Positions 36,862 to 44,813 of a DNA stretch of 64,000 bases are shown one piece after another. The DNA is from Devosia subaequoris. Its GTDB lineage: Bacteria > Pseudomonadota > Alphaproteobacteria > Rhizobiales > Devosiaceae. The notes below the pieces were generated by a model, which worked only from the letters and a program-made list of their open reading frames with translations, made no database searches and had not been told where the DNA came from. The position numbers and the translations under genes are program-made. The stretch is from the NCBI RefSeq assembly GCF_014197055.1, contig NZ_JACIEW010000005.1, forward strand, positions 124,001-188,000, given 5' to 3'. Position 1 is the first letter of the stretch, and every line of letters starts with the position of its first letter.

Positions 36862-37785
36862 ATGCTGAAGTACATTCTCAAGCGCCTGGCGGTAGCCATA
36901 CCCACGCTTTTGATTCTCATTATCTTTTCGTTCATCCTGATGCGGGTTGCCCCTGGCGGTCCGTTCAATTCCGAACGTCCCTTGCCGGCCCAGGTGCTGG
37001 CCAATATCGAAGCCAAATACGGGCTCGACCAACCCTGGCATATCCAGCTCTGGGAATATGTGGTCGGCATCGTGACGCGCTTCGATTTCGGGCCCTCCTT
37101 TGCCTATACCGATCGCACTGTGAACGACATCATCGCGCAGGGTTTTCCGGTCACCCTTACCTACGGGACCTGGTCCTTCGTGCTGGCCGTGACCGTGGGC
37201 TGCCTGCTCGGCATTGCCGCGGCCGTGCGTCACAATAGCTGGATCGACTATTTCGCCGTGGGAACCTCGATCGGTGCCCAGGTACTGCCGAACTTCGTCA
37301 TGGCGCCGCTGCTGGTGATTGTTTTCACGCTCTGGCTGCACTGGCTGCCCGGTGGGGGCTGGCGCGGCGGGCAACTGCCCTATGTCATCATGCCGGTGAT
37401 CGCGCTGGGTACCAGCTATATGGCGTCCATTGCCCGCATTACCCGCTCCTCGATGCTCGAAGTGCTCAGCTCGAATTTCATCCGGACCGCCCGGGCCAAG
37501 GGGCTGCCCTCGAGCCAGATCATTATCCGGCATGCGCTCAAGCCGGCGCTCATGCCGCTGCTGAGCTATCTGGGTCCGGCCTTTGTGGGCATGGTGACCG
37601 GTTCGGTGGTGATCGACGTATTCTTCTCGACCGGCGGCATCGGGCAATTGTTCACCAATTCCGCCTTCAACCGCGATTACTCGGTGATCATGGGGATCAC
37701 CATTCTCCTTGGTGCCCTGACGATCACCTTCAATCTGGTTGTCGACATTCTTTACGCGTGGGTCGACCCCCGCATTCGCTACTAG
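36862..37785 (+). CDS. oppB: Peptide ABC transporter permease OppB
   Basis: The 307-aa permease has the classic OppB/DppB start (MLKYILKRLAVAIPTLL), six predicted membrane helices and the EAA-type cytoplasmic loop (RTARAKGLPSSQIIIRHALKPAL) that docks on the ATPases. It forms the transmembrane channel with OppC. It is separated from oppA by 175 bases that carry stem-loops, and is followed by oppC after 10 bases. Confidence 0.95.
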   Translation: MLKYILKRLAVAIPTLLILIIFSFILMRVAPGGPFNSERPLPAQVLANIEAKYGLDQPWHIQLWEYVVGIVTRFDFGPSFAYTDRTVNDIIAQGFPVTLTYGTWSFVLAVTVGCLLGIAAAVRHNSWIDYFAVGTSIGAQVLPNFVMAPLLVIVFTLWLHWLPGGGWRGGQLPYVIMPVIALGTSYMASIARITRSSMLEVLSSNFIRTARAKGLPSSQIIIRHALKPALMPLLSYLGPAFVGMVTGSVVIDVFFSTGGIGQLFTNSAFNRDYSVIMGITILLGALTITFNLVVDILYAWVDPRIRY

Positions 37786-37795
37786 GAGCGGGCCA

Positions 37796-38740
37796 ATGGT
37801 TCTCAGACCAATTCGTGTGGAAGCCCAGGCTGACCCGACCAATGTGGACGACCAGTCCTACCTGACCGCCACCAAGAGCCGCTCGCTCTGGGCCGACGCG
37901 GCCCGTCGTTTCTTCCGGCACATCCCTTCGGTGGTGAGCCTGGTTCTGCTGGTGCTGGTGGCGCTATTCGCCTTTACCGGCAATTTCTTTGCCGTCTGGA
38001 CCAATTCGGAAGTGGACTGGTCGGTGCTGGGACGGGTGCCCGAACTGGGCGCCCCGTCGCTGGAAAGCGGCCATTACTTCGGAACCGACGATCTGGGCCG
38101 CGACCTTTTTGCGCGGGTCGTCCAGGGTAGCCAGATTTCGCTGATGGTCGGCATTGTCGGAGCGGGCATCGCGGTCATAGTCGGTACCGTGTATGGCGCT
38201 GTCGCGGGATATTTTGGCGGGCGCCTGGACTCGGTGATGATGCGCCTCGTCGATATCCTGCTTTCGATCCCCTACATGTTCGTGCTGATCCTGCTGCTGG
38301 TGGTGTTTGGCCGTTCGATCTCCATGCTGTTCATCGGTATCGGACTGATCTCGTGGCTGGACATGTCCCGTATCGTGCGGGGCCAGACGCTGTCGCTCAA
38401 GCAGAAGGAATTCATCGAGGCTGCGCGCGCATCGGGCGCCGGGCATTTCACCATTATCTTCCGGCATATCGTGCCGAACCTGCTGGGCATTGTGGCGGTC
38501 TATGCCACGCTGCTGGTGCCGCAGATGATCCTGACCGAGAGCTTTATCTCATTCCTGGGCCTGGGCGTGCAGGAACCCCTGACCTCATGGGGGGCGCTGA
38601 TCGCCCAGGGTGCGAGCAATGTGATGTATGGCACGCTCTGGCAGTTGCTGTTCCCGCTGGGCTTTTTCATCGTCACGCTGTTCAGCTTCTATTTCGTCGG
38701 CGACGGCCTGCGTGACGCTCTCGACCCCAAGGACCGGTAG
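37796..38740 (+). CDS. oppC: Peptide ABC transporter permease OppC
   Basis: The 314-aa permease has the N-terminal OppC tail (about 1-40), then six membrane helices, the HYFGTDDLGRDLFARV signature and the EAA loop (EAARASGAGHFTIIFRHIVPNL). It pairs with OppB. AGGAGCG upstream fixes the ATG at 37796; the in-frame extension into oppB is not used. oppD begins 6 bases later. Confidence 0.95.
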   Translation: MVLRPIRVEAQADPTNVDDQSYLTATKSRSLWADAARRFFRHIPSVVSLVLLVLVALFAFTGNFFAVWTNSEVDWSVLGRVPELGAPSLESGHYFGTDDLGRDLFARVVQGSQISLMVGIVGAGIAVIVGTVYGAVAGYFGGRLDSVMMRLVDILLSIPYMFVLILLLVVFGRSISMLFIGIGLISWLDMSRIVRGQTLSLKQKEFIEAARASGAGHFTIIFRHIVPNLLGIVAVYATLLVPQMILTESFISFLGLGVQEPLTSWGALIAQGASNVMYGTLWQLLFPLGFFIVTLFSFYFVGDGLRDALDPKDR

Positions 38741-38746
38741 GACGAC

Positions 38747-39589
38747 ATGGCTCTGCTAGAAGTTAAGAACCTCAAGGTCGATTTCGACACCCAGGACGGC
38801 GTGGTCCACGCCGTGCGGGACCTCAGCTACACGCTGGAAAAGGGCAAGACCCTGGCGATTGTGGGGGAGAGCGGCTCGGGCAAGACTCAGGGCGCCTTCG
38901 CCCTGATGGGTCTGTTACCGAAAAACGGGCGGGCGACGGGCTCGATCCGCTTCGATGGCAAGGAGATCCTCAACCTGCCGCTGCGTGAGCTCAACCGCTA
39001 TCGCGCCGAAAGGATCGGGATCATCTTCCAGGACCCGATGACCTCGCTCAACCCCTATATGCGTATCTCGCGGCAGATGACCGAGGTGCTCGAGCACCAC
39101 AAGGGCATGAGCCGCAGCGAAGCGCTGGCCGAAAGCGTGCGTTTCCTCGATGCAGTGCGCATCCCCGACGCCAAGAATCGGGTGCATATGTATCCGCACG
39201 AGTTCTCGGGCGGCATGCGGCAGCGCGTGATGATCGCCATGGCGCTGTTGTGCGGGCCCGAATTGCTGATCGCCGACGAGCCAACCACGGCGCTCGACGT
39301 GACGGTGCAGGCCGAGATAATCGATCTGCTGGTGGACCTGCAGGAAGATTTCCACGCCTCGATCATCCTGATCACCCATGATCTGGGGATTGTGGCGGGC
39401 ACCTGCGAGGACACACTGGTGATGTTCAACGGCGAGGTGATGGAATATCGCAAGACCGAAGAGCTGTTTGCCAATCCCGAGCACGCCTACACCAAGGGAC
39501 TGCTTTCAGCGGTGCCGCGGCTCGACCAAAAGGTCGAGCGCCTTTCCACCGTTTCCTATGAATTCATGGCCGGAGCACGCAAAGCATGA
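38747..39589 (+). CDS. oppD: Peptide ABC transporter ATPase OppD, short form
   Basis: The 280-aa ATPase has Walker A GESGSGKT (40-47), signature FSGGMRQRVMIAMAL, Walker B LLIADEPTTALD and H-loop LITHD. It stops soon after HAYTKGLLSAVPRLD, the beginning of the oligopeptide-transporter C-terminal domain, and lacks the Cys-containing tail of typical OppD proteins of about 330 aa. No frameshift is visible and the next gene overlaps the stop by 4 bases, so this seems to be the natural length. Confidence 0.9.
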   Translation: MALLEVKNLKVDFDTQDGVVHAVRDLSYTLEKGKTLAIVGESGSGKTQGAFALMGLLPKNGRATGSIRFDGKEILNLPLRELNRYRAERIGIIFQDPMTSLNPYMRISRQMTEVLEHHKGMSRSEALAESVRFLDAVRIPDAKNRVHMYPHEFSGGMRQRVMIAMALLCGPELLIADEPTTALDVTVQAEIIDLLVDLQEDFHASIILITHDLGIVAGTCEDTLVMFNGEVMEYRKTEELFANPEHAYTKGLLSAVPRLDQKVERLSTVSYEFMAGARKA

Positions 39590-40452
39590 GCGAGCAGGAC
39601 GTCATTCTCCAGGTCCGTAATCTGTCGGTCCATTTCAACGTGCCGGCGGGCGGGCTGTTTGGCGGGCACAAGGTGCTCAAGGCGGTCAAGAATGTCTCCT
39701 TTGACCTGCATGCCGGGGAGACGCTGGGCATTGTAGGGGAGAGCGGCTGTGGCAAGTCGACACTGTCGCGCGCCATTATCCGCCTGATCGAGGCTTCAGG
39801 CGGAGAATCGGTGTGGATGGGCAAGGACATCCTCAAGATGAACTCCAGCGAGTTGGTGGGGCTGCGCAAGGATATCCAGATGATCTTTCAGGATCCGCTG
39901 GCCTCGCTCAATCCGCGCATGACCGCTGGATCAATCATCGCTGAGCCGCTGCAGATCCATAATCCCGAAGTCACCAAGGCCGAGCGGACCAAGCGCGTGG
40001 CCGAGATGATGGAAAAGGTCGGTTTGACGCCGAACATGATCAACAAATATCCGCACGAATTTTCCGGCGGCCAGTGCCAGCGTATCGGCATCGCACGGGC
40101 GTTGATCACCCGGCCCAAGCTGATCGTGTGCGACGAAGCGGTTTCGGCGCTCGATGTTTCCGTGCAGGCCCAGGTCATCAATCTGCTCATGGATCTGCAA
40201 AAGGAATTCGGCGTTTCCCTGCTGTTCATCGCGCATGACATCGCCGTGGTGCGCCACATCGCGCAGCGCATCATGGTACTTTATTTCGGCGAGGTGGTGG
40301 AAATCGGCGAGAGCGAGCAGGTGGTGATGGCGCCCAGCCATGACTACACTAAGAAGTTGATTGCTTCGGTGCCGGTCCCCGATCCCAAGGAAGAAATGAA
40401 ACGCCGTGAAGTGCGTCGTCGCCTACGCAGGGAGGCGGCGGCTGCCGCCTGA
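39586..40452 (+). CDS. oppF: Peptide ABC transporter ATPase OppF, short form
   Basis: The 288-aa ATPase has Walker A GESGCGKS (51-58), signature FSGGQCQRIGIARAL, Walker B LIVCDEAVSALD and H-loop FIAHDIAVV. As in OppD, the tail after HDYTKKLIASVPVPDP is short, ending in a basic RRxRRR/Ala-rich stretch without the usual Cys motif. It is the last gene of the operon oppABCDF and overlaps oppD by 4 bases. Confidence 0.9.
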   Translation: MSEQDVILQVRNLSVHFNVPAGGLFGGHKVLKAVKNVSFDLHAGETLGIVGESGCGKSTLSRAIIRLIEASGGESVWMGKDILKMNSSELVGLRKDIQMIFQDPLASLNPRMTAGSIIAEPLQIHNPEVTKAERTKRVAEMMEKVGLTPNMINKYPHEFSGGQCQRIGIARALITRPKLIVCDEAVSALDVSVQAQVINLLMDLQKEFGVSLLFIAHDIAVVRHIAQRIMVLYFGEVVEIGESEQVVMAPSHDYTKKLIASVPVPDPKEEMKRREVRRRLRREAAAAA

Positions 40453-40530
40453 GGCCCTATAGAGCGGGACCGATTGGTACCTTGGCCTGGACCCGGGGAT
40501 TGCGTTTGGGGTCAGACTGGTGCGTTTGGA

Positions 40531-41034
40531 TCAAGCCTTGTCCGGGTCGTTGGGGCTGCGCCGGTCAGCGGTGCCAACGTCCCTTTCCTGTCGCCGTCGG
40601 TCGGGGCCGGAATAGCCGCCCCCCTCGACAAAAGGGCGCGGGTTGGCGGCGATGCTGTCCAGCCGGGACTTGAGGTGGTTGGCGGCAAAGGGCTTGCGCA
40701 GAAATTCGGTCACACCTGCGTCGCGCGCCGCCGCAATACGGGCGGCGTCGGGCGCAGCCGACATCATGATCACCGGGGCCAGTCGATTCATGCTCTCCGC
40801 ATCGACGCGCAACCGCCGAACAATCTCCACGGCATCGGGTTTGACCAGACCATCATCGATGATGACCAGTTCAAAAGGCCTGCGGCGCAGCTCCTGTTGC
40901 GCCTGTGATGCATCATTGACTTCGCGGATATCCCGGCGGCCGAGGCCACGCAGCATGCCGGCCACCAGGGCGGCCATGTTGGCCTGCGGGTCAATGATCA
41001 AAATGCCGGATTTGGTAATCTGTTCGCTGGGCAT
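40531..41034 (-). CDS. Single-domain response regulator
   Basis: The protein (about 167 aa) is a CheY-like receiver domain with the acceptor aspartate at 60 or 61 (LVIIDDG) and the conserved lysine at 114 (LRKPF). A disordered Arg/Asp-rich tail contains PDRRRQERD. No output domain is present, so it works through protein contacts. The MM-free ATG at 41034 is used; a GTG at 41076 would add 14 residues, and neither has a clear ribosome site. No histidine kinase is adjacent. Similar receivers with RRR tails are common in Hyphomicrobiales. Confidence 0.8.
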   Translation of the reverse strand: MPSEQITKSGILIIDPQANMAALVAGMLRGLGRRDIREVNDASQAQQELRRRPFELVIIDDGLVKPDAVEIVRRLRVDAESMNRLAPVIMMSAAPDAARIAAARDAGVTEFLRKPFAANHLKSRLDSIAANPRPFVEGGGYSGPDRRRQERDVGTADRRSPNDPDKA

Positions 41035-41132
41035 CGGGGTCGATTCTGAACTGTGTTCAGGACTAGAATAAGCCACGTCGATAACTGGCGCGTTAACGGC
41101 TTTGCAACGGGGGAAAGCGACGCGATTGCGCG

Positions 41133-41160
41133 TTGACAGGTGGGCTCCGTTTCCTTATGT
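41133..41160 (+). promoter_or_regulatory. Candidate rpmJ promoter
   Basis: A consensus -35 TTGACA (41133-41138) and TTATGT (41155-41160) are separated by 16 bases. This is one of the best sigma-70-like matches in the window and is placed correctly for the ribosomal protein gene at 41217. Confidence 0.6.
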
Positions 41161-41173
41161 AGAGGCCAGTTTT

Positions 41174-41190
41174 CGGGCGCCTTGGCGCCC
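41174..41190 (+). promoter_or_regulatory. Hairpin in the rpmJ leader
   Basis: GGGCGCC and GGCGCCC form a compact hairpin followed by CTTTTGTTT, 27 bases before the rpmJ start. It looks like a weak intrinsic terminator or attenuator in the 5' leader. Confidence 0.5.
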
Positions 41191-41216
41191 CTTTTGTTTG
41201 ACCGAGGATTACTAAG

Positions 41217-41342
41217 ATGAAGATCCGCAACTCGCTGAAGGCGTTGATGACTCGCCACCGCGCGAACAAGCTCGTCCGCCGCCGCGGCCGCGTTTACATC
41301 ATCAACAAGGTGGACAAGCGCTTCAAGGCCCGCCAGGGCTAA
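41217..41342 (+). CDS. rpmJ: 50S ribosomal protein bL36
   Basis: The 41-aa basic protein ([15 protein letters not shown] to KRFKARQG) is a bL36 of the cysteine-free type, so it does not bind zinc as the CxxC form does. It belongs to the large ribosomal subunit. The gene has its own promoter candidate and a hairpin terminator (41371-41400), so it is transcribed as a single gene, as is usual in alphaproteobacteria. Confidence 0.95.
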   Translation: MKIRNSLKALMTRHRANKLVRRRGRVYIINKVDKRFKARQG

Positions 41343-41370
41343 GCGCTTCGCGCTCACCGATTTGACTTCG

Positions 41371-41400
41371 ACAAGGCCTGCACGAAAGTGCGGGCCTTGT
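41371..41400 (+). terminator. rpmJ terminator hairpin
   Basis: ACAAGGCC-T-GCAC pairs with GTGC-G-GGCCTTGT around a GAAA tetraloop. This stem of about 12 pairs lies 28 bases after the rpmJ stop. The following T tract is poor, so termination may be bidirectional or aided. Confidence 0.75.
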
Positions 41401-41638
41401 TGCGTTGATGGGTGGGGCGGATGGTCTGAAGGGCGGAACTCTCGCCACGAAGACGTTCAATGCCGAAGCACTGACATTGCCTCACCCTCGGCCTTGAGCC
41501 GAGGGCTCTGTGCATTTTCGGCGGGTATGGGGTGGGAAGCGGACTGGCGGCTTTATTAATCAAGCAAGATAAGCTGACGCTAGATCCCTCACGTGGGGCC
41601 AGTAGCGTAGCGCGCCGAACAGCCTAAAACGCGCGCTC

Positions 41639-42607
41639 CTAGACCGAACGTGTCGAGGTTTGGGAGTAGCGCGCCTCCATCGGCGAAAGGCCTTTTGGAT
41701 TTGGCCGGGTGAGTATGCCGTAAAGCTCCGGACGACGTCCGCGAATCCAACGTTGGCCCGTGCACTTGTCCAGTAAAGCGAGGTCGACTTCTGTGGTGAC
41801 TATTGCGTCCGCCGCTTGCCAGGTTTCGACCAGAATTCGGCCGTAAGGATCGAGAACCATCGCGTTTCCGGTACGAACTTCATCCTCGTCCTGGCCAATG
41901 CCGTTGCTGAAAATCAAGAACATACCATTGTCGTGAGCCCGCGACGGCAACCACCGCAGGAGCCATTCGCGACCATTGGGGCCCCTGATTTCAGCTTCAA
42001 TTGCTGCGGGATTTTCTTGTCTGCGCTGCCACTTCTCGACCGGTATCCGCTTCATACCGTGTGGACTGACAGATTGCCCCCCGCCAGCCTGATGCGGTGC
42101 AATCAGCATTTCTGCTCCTAGCAACGCGTTGGCTCTCGCATTTTCGATCAAGTTATTGTCCCAGCAGATCAGGATACCTGCTCGGACGCCCCACGGCGTA
42201 TCGAACACGGTGAAGCTATTGCCGCTCTGGATAAGGGGATGTTCCCAGGCATGGAGCTTGCGGTGACAATGAACATGACCATTCGGCATGGACACGGCGT
42301 AGGAATTGTAGAGCTCTCCATTGTCCGAGAGTTCCAAAAAGCCAGCGCCGATAGCTATGCCATGCTCCCGCGCCAGACGAGAAACATAGGAGATCGAAGG
42401 CCCGGTCAACGGCTCAGCCAGCGCCCGCAACGCTGCTGCATCCAGTTTTGGAACGTGCCAGTAGCCGCCAATACACATTTCCGGAAAGGCTGCGAGCTGA
42501 CTGCCCTCCGAGGCCGCCTGAGCCGTGAAGGCCGCGATTCGCCCCAGATTGTATTCCTTATCGTTGGCACGGTGCTGGAATTGAACTGAAGAAACTTTCA
42601 ATGTCAT
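41639..42607 (-). CDS. Nitrilase superfamily carbon-nitrogen hydrolase
   Basis: The 322-aa enzyme has the Glu-Lys-Cys triad: Glu43 (FPEM), Lys117 (HRKLH) and Cys148 (LICWDNN). It resembles amidases, carbamoylases and related hydrolases of the CN-hydrolase fold; the substrate is unknown. GGAG precedes the ATG at 42607. It is divergent from a LysR regulator that probably controls it. Codon and base use are more AT-rich here than in the neighbours, which suggests the pair was acquired. Confidence 0.88.
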   Translation of the reverse strand: MTLKVSSVQFQHRANDKEYNLGRIAAFTAQAASEGSQLAAFPEMCIGGYWHVPKLDAAALRALAEPLTGPSISYVSRLAREHGIAIGAGFLELSDNGELYNSYAVSMPNGHVHCHRKLHAWEHPLIQSGNSFTVFDTPWGVRAGILICWDNNLIENARANALLGAEMLIAPHQAGGGQSVSPHGMKRIPVEKWQRRQENPAAIEAEIRGPNGREWLLRWLPSRAHDNGMFLIFSNGIGQDEDEVRTGNAMVLDPYGRILVETWQAADAIVTTEVDLALLDKCTGQRWIRGRRPELYGILTRPNPKGLSPMEARYSQTSTRSV

Positions 42608-42696
42608 GACTCTTACTCCTGAGACTTGGAGCGAGAAAATCATGCTGCTATCGTTTCGTAAAATGAGATATTTGACACAAAAAAGTCGGTAAGAGA

Positions 42697-43599
42697 ATGG
42701 ATCTTAAGCTGCTGCGCTCCTTCGTTCAGCTCAGCGACACCGGGCATTATGGCAAGGCAGCCGAAAAGCTTTTTGTCACACAGTCGACGTTATCCAAGCA
42801 GATGCAGGCGTTGGAGATGACAGTTGGCGGCCCCCTGTTTGAGCGTGGGCGACATGGCGCCAGGCTATCGCAATTGGGTAAATTGCTTCACCAAGAGGCC
42901 TTGATCCTTTTGCGCTTGAGCGATGACATCGACGTCAAAATGCAACGAGCAACTGCAGGTCTTACGGGCAATCTCGACATTGGATTTGGTATTTCCACGC
43001 TCATTACGGCACCCCAATTCATTGCCGAATTCCGAGCTATGGTCACCGATTGCCAGATTACACTCAATGACATGCCCTCCAGGGACCAGCATCAAAGATT
43101 GCTGGATGGGCGTCTCGATATCGGATTTTGTCGTGCGCCAGTAGAACTGGGTGAGCTGTCATTCCTAGAGATTGCAGAGGAGCAGTTGGCTCTCGTAATG
43201 CCTCGTGACATGGCACTCCCTGACGTAGACCAATCGGCATCGTTGAACAGCCTTGGGTTTGTCGCGCTAACGCCGTCGCGCGGGCCCGGGCTTAACGAGC
43301 AGATCCGGAAATGGTGTATCGGAGCCCAATTTGCTCCAAGGGTTGTCCAGCACGCCGATGACATCTTGACTATCCACGCAGTGGTCGCGGCTGGACTTGG
43401 CTGCGCGTTTCTACCGCTGCAGGGCGTTGAAGCCCTAGGGAACCGCACACTGCAACGGCCCCTGTCCGGTGAGGGAGCGAAATGGCCTATTGGAATCTGT
43501 TGGCGGAGTAAGGAGACAAACCCGGTGCTGCTCCGATTTGTTAATTACGTCGCCGAACGTACTGCAGGTTTTGGACAGCGACAGCGAGAAGCGAAATGA
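42697..43599 (+). CDS. LysR family transcriptional regulator
   Basis: The 300-aa LysR protein has an N-terminal winged helix (GKAAEKLFVTQSTLSKQMQALE) and a full co-inducer domain. It is divergent from the nitrilase gene with 89 bases between the start codons, the usual layout for a LysR activator and its target. The gene is noticeably less GC-rich than most of the window. TTGACA near 42674 lies too close to the start to be a normal -35 box for this gene. Confidence 0.88.
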   Translation: MDLKLLRSFVQLSDTGHYGKAAEKLFVTQSTLSKQMQALEMTVGGPLFERGRHGARLSQLGKLLHQEALILLRLSDDIDVKMQRATAGLTGNLDIGFGISTLITAPQFIAEFRAMVTDCQITLNDMPSRDQHQRLLDGRLDIGFCRAPVELGELSFLEIAEEQLALVMPRDMALPDVDQSASLNSLGFVALTPSRGPGLNEQIRKWCIGAQFAPRVVQHADDILTIHAVVAAGLGCAFLPLQGVEALGNRTLQRPLSGEGAKWPIGICWRSKETNPVLLRFVNYVAERTAGFGQRQREAK

Positions 43600-43724
43600 C
43601 CAAGATGGGTCAAGCTGACCATCGGTTTTGCCTTGTTCTGTCCACCTCACCCGGGGCCCATCCTGAGACGGCGCCGCGCGTGCAGACCCCTGTCGGAGCC
43701 GGTGGGTAGATATTGGGAGGGGCG

Positions 43725-43749
43725 GCCCCGGCTTCCCTCGGGGTGACAG
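43725..43749 (-). repeat. REP-like unit A
   Basis: This 25-bp unit reads, on the minus strand, CTGTCACCC at one end and GCCGGGGC at the other. It matches unit B (43876-43900) at 20 of 25 positions in inverted orientation. The ends can fold into a small stem. Confidence 0.6.
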
Positions 43750-43875
43750 TCGGTGGATCAGGGATGTCGCTGCGGAAAATTTCAGGCAATTGGCTGGACA
43801 GTCTTGTCGACCACAACGGGGGCGATTTCTGCCATGACGACGGACTTGCTGCACGGGCCAGAGCAACCCACAGGC

Positions 43876-43900
43876 TGTCACCCTGGCGCAGGCCGGGGCT
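43876..43900 (+). repeat. REP-like unit B
   Basis: This is the partner of unit A: CTGTCACCC at its start and GCCGGGGC at its end, with an internal GGC/GCC stem. Two inverted units about 126 bp apart is the arrangement seen in REP doublets. Confidence 0.6.
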
Positions 43901-44013
43901 CATCCTGAACTTCGTGATATCGCTCCATTCTCGTAACCGCGAGGCAAGACTGCCGGACGGCCAAGTCAAGCGCGCCAGGAGGAGACGTTATGCGGTTCGA
44001 TGACCCAGCCGGA

Positions 44014-44688
44014 TCAGGCCTTGAGCACGATGACCTTGGTGTTGACCGGGGTGCGCTCGTAGAGGTGCATCATGTCCTGGGTGAGCAGACCGATACAGCC
44101 GCTCGAAATGCCCTTGCCGATCGTTTCTGGCTGACGGGTGCTGTAGAGCGTGTACAGCGTATAGCGCCCATCCTGGTAGAGGTAGAGCGTGCGGGCGCCC
44201 AGCGGGTTGTCGAGGCCAGGGGGCATGCCGCCGGCATATTTAGCCACTTCGGGCTGCCGTTCAATCATTTCCCGGGGCGGGGTCCAGACCGGCCACTCGG
44301 CCTTGCGGCCAATATAGGCGTCCCCGCTCCAGAGAAAGCCGGCCCGCCCGACATTGACGCCATAGCGCGTGGCGACATTGTCACCCTCGATGCGATAGAC
44401 ATAGTAATTGCGCGGATCAACGATGATGGTGCCGGGCGCCTCGGCACTGTCATAGCGCACGGTGCGGCGCCAATATTTTGGAGCGACCTTGTTGAGATTG
44501 ACCGCCTCGATGGGGAAGCGCTCATCGGGCAGTGGGCCATAGGCCTGTTCGGCCTCGGCCATGCTCAGTGCCTTGATCGTGGTGCAGCCGGAAAGCGCCA
44601 GCGTGCCCAGCGCCGCGGCGGAGCCGAGCAGAAAGCCCCTGCGGCCCATCGGCGTTCCGCTCGATGTTTGTCCATCACCTGTACGCAT
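44014..44688 (-). CDS. L,D-transpeptidase, lipoprotein with Tat-like signal
   Basis: The 224-aa YkuD-domain enzyme begins with a twin-arginine-like signal (GRRGFLLGSAAALG, 15-28) and a lipobox LSGC, predicting lipid attachment at Cys35. The catalytic cysteine is in ISSGCIGLL near the C-terminus, and the fold starts with TIIVDPRNYYVYR. L,D-transpeptidases form 3-3 peptidoglycan crosslinks or attach lipoproteins. Among in-frame starts, the ATG at 44688 best fits the signal. The pyk terminator lies between this gene and pyk. Confidence 0.9.
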   Translation of the reverse strand: MRTGDGQTSSGTPMGRRGFLLGSAAALGTLALSGCTTIKALSMAEAEQAYGPLPDERFPIEAVNLNKVAPKYWRRTVRYDSAEAPGTIIVDPRNYYVYRIEGDNVATRYGVNVGRAGFLWSGDAYIGRKAEWPVWTPPREMIERQPEVAKYAGGMPPGLDNPLGARTLYLYQDGRYTLYTLYSTRQPETIGKGISSGCIGLLTQDMMHLYERTPVNTKVIVLKA

Positions 44689-44751
44689 CACCCTGCTCCC
44701 TTGCTCGACTGGTGCGATCTTGATCCTTGCCGGGCATGGCTGCAAGCAAAG

Positions 44752-44788
44752 CACAAACAAACAAGGCCCCGACAGCGTCGGGGCCTTG
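44752..44788 (-). terminator. pyk terminator
   Basis: Perfect arms AAGGCCCCGAC/GTCGGGGCCTT surround a 3-base loop. On the minus strand they are followed by TGTTTGTTTGTG. It lies 25 bases after the pyk stop and terminates the DUF1036-pyk operon. Confidence 0.85.
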
Positions 44789-44813
44789 GTCATTGATGCA
44801 GCTGGGTAACACC

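Larger units (their letters stand above)
43600..44013. other. Gene-free region with REP-like inverted units
   Basis: Open frames here translate to Pro/Arg-rich nonsense with no family likeness and no ribosome sites. The stretch contains two 25-bp units (43725-43749 and 43876-43900) in opposite orientation and a half unit near 43657-43673 sharing GGGGC.CATCCTGA. Between the units the sequence looks like ordinary spacer. It separates the acquired-looking nitrilase/LysR pair from core genes. Confidence 0.6.

Noticed and set aside
43435-43969. Minus-strand frames in the gap after the second LysR gene
   Set aside because: They translate to Pro/Arg/Ser-rich text, lack ribosome sites and run through REP-like sequence, so I treat the region as non-coding.
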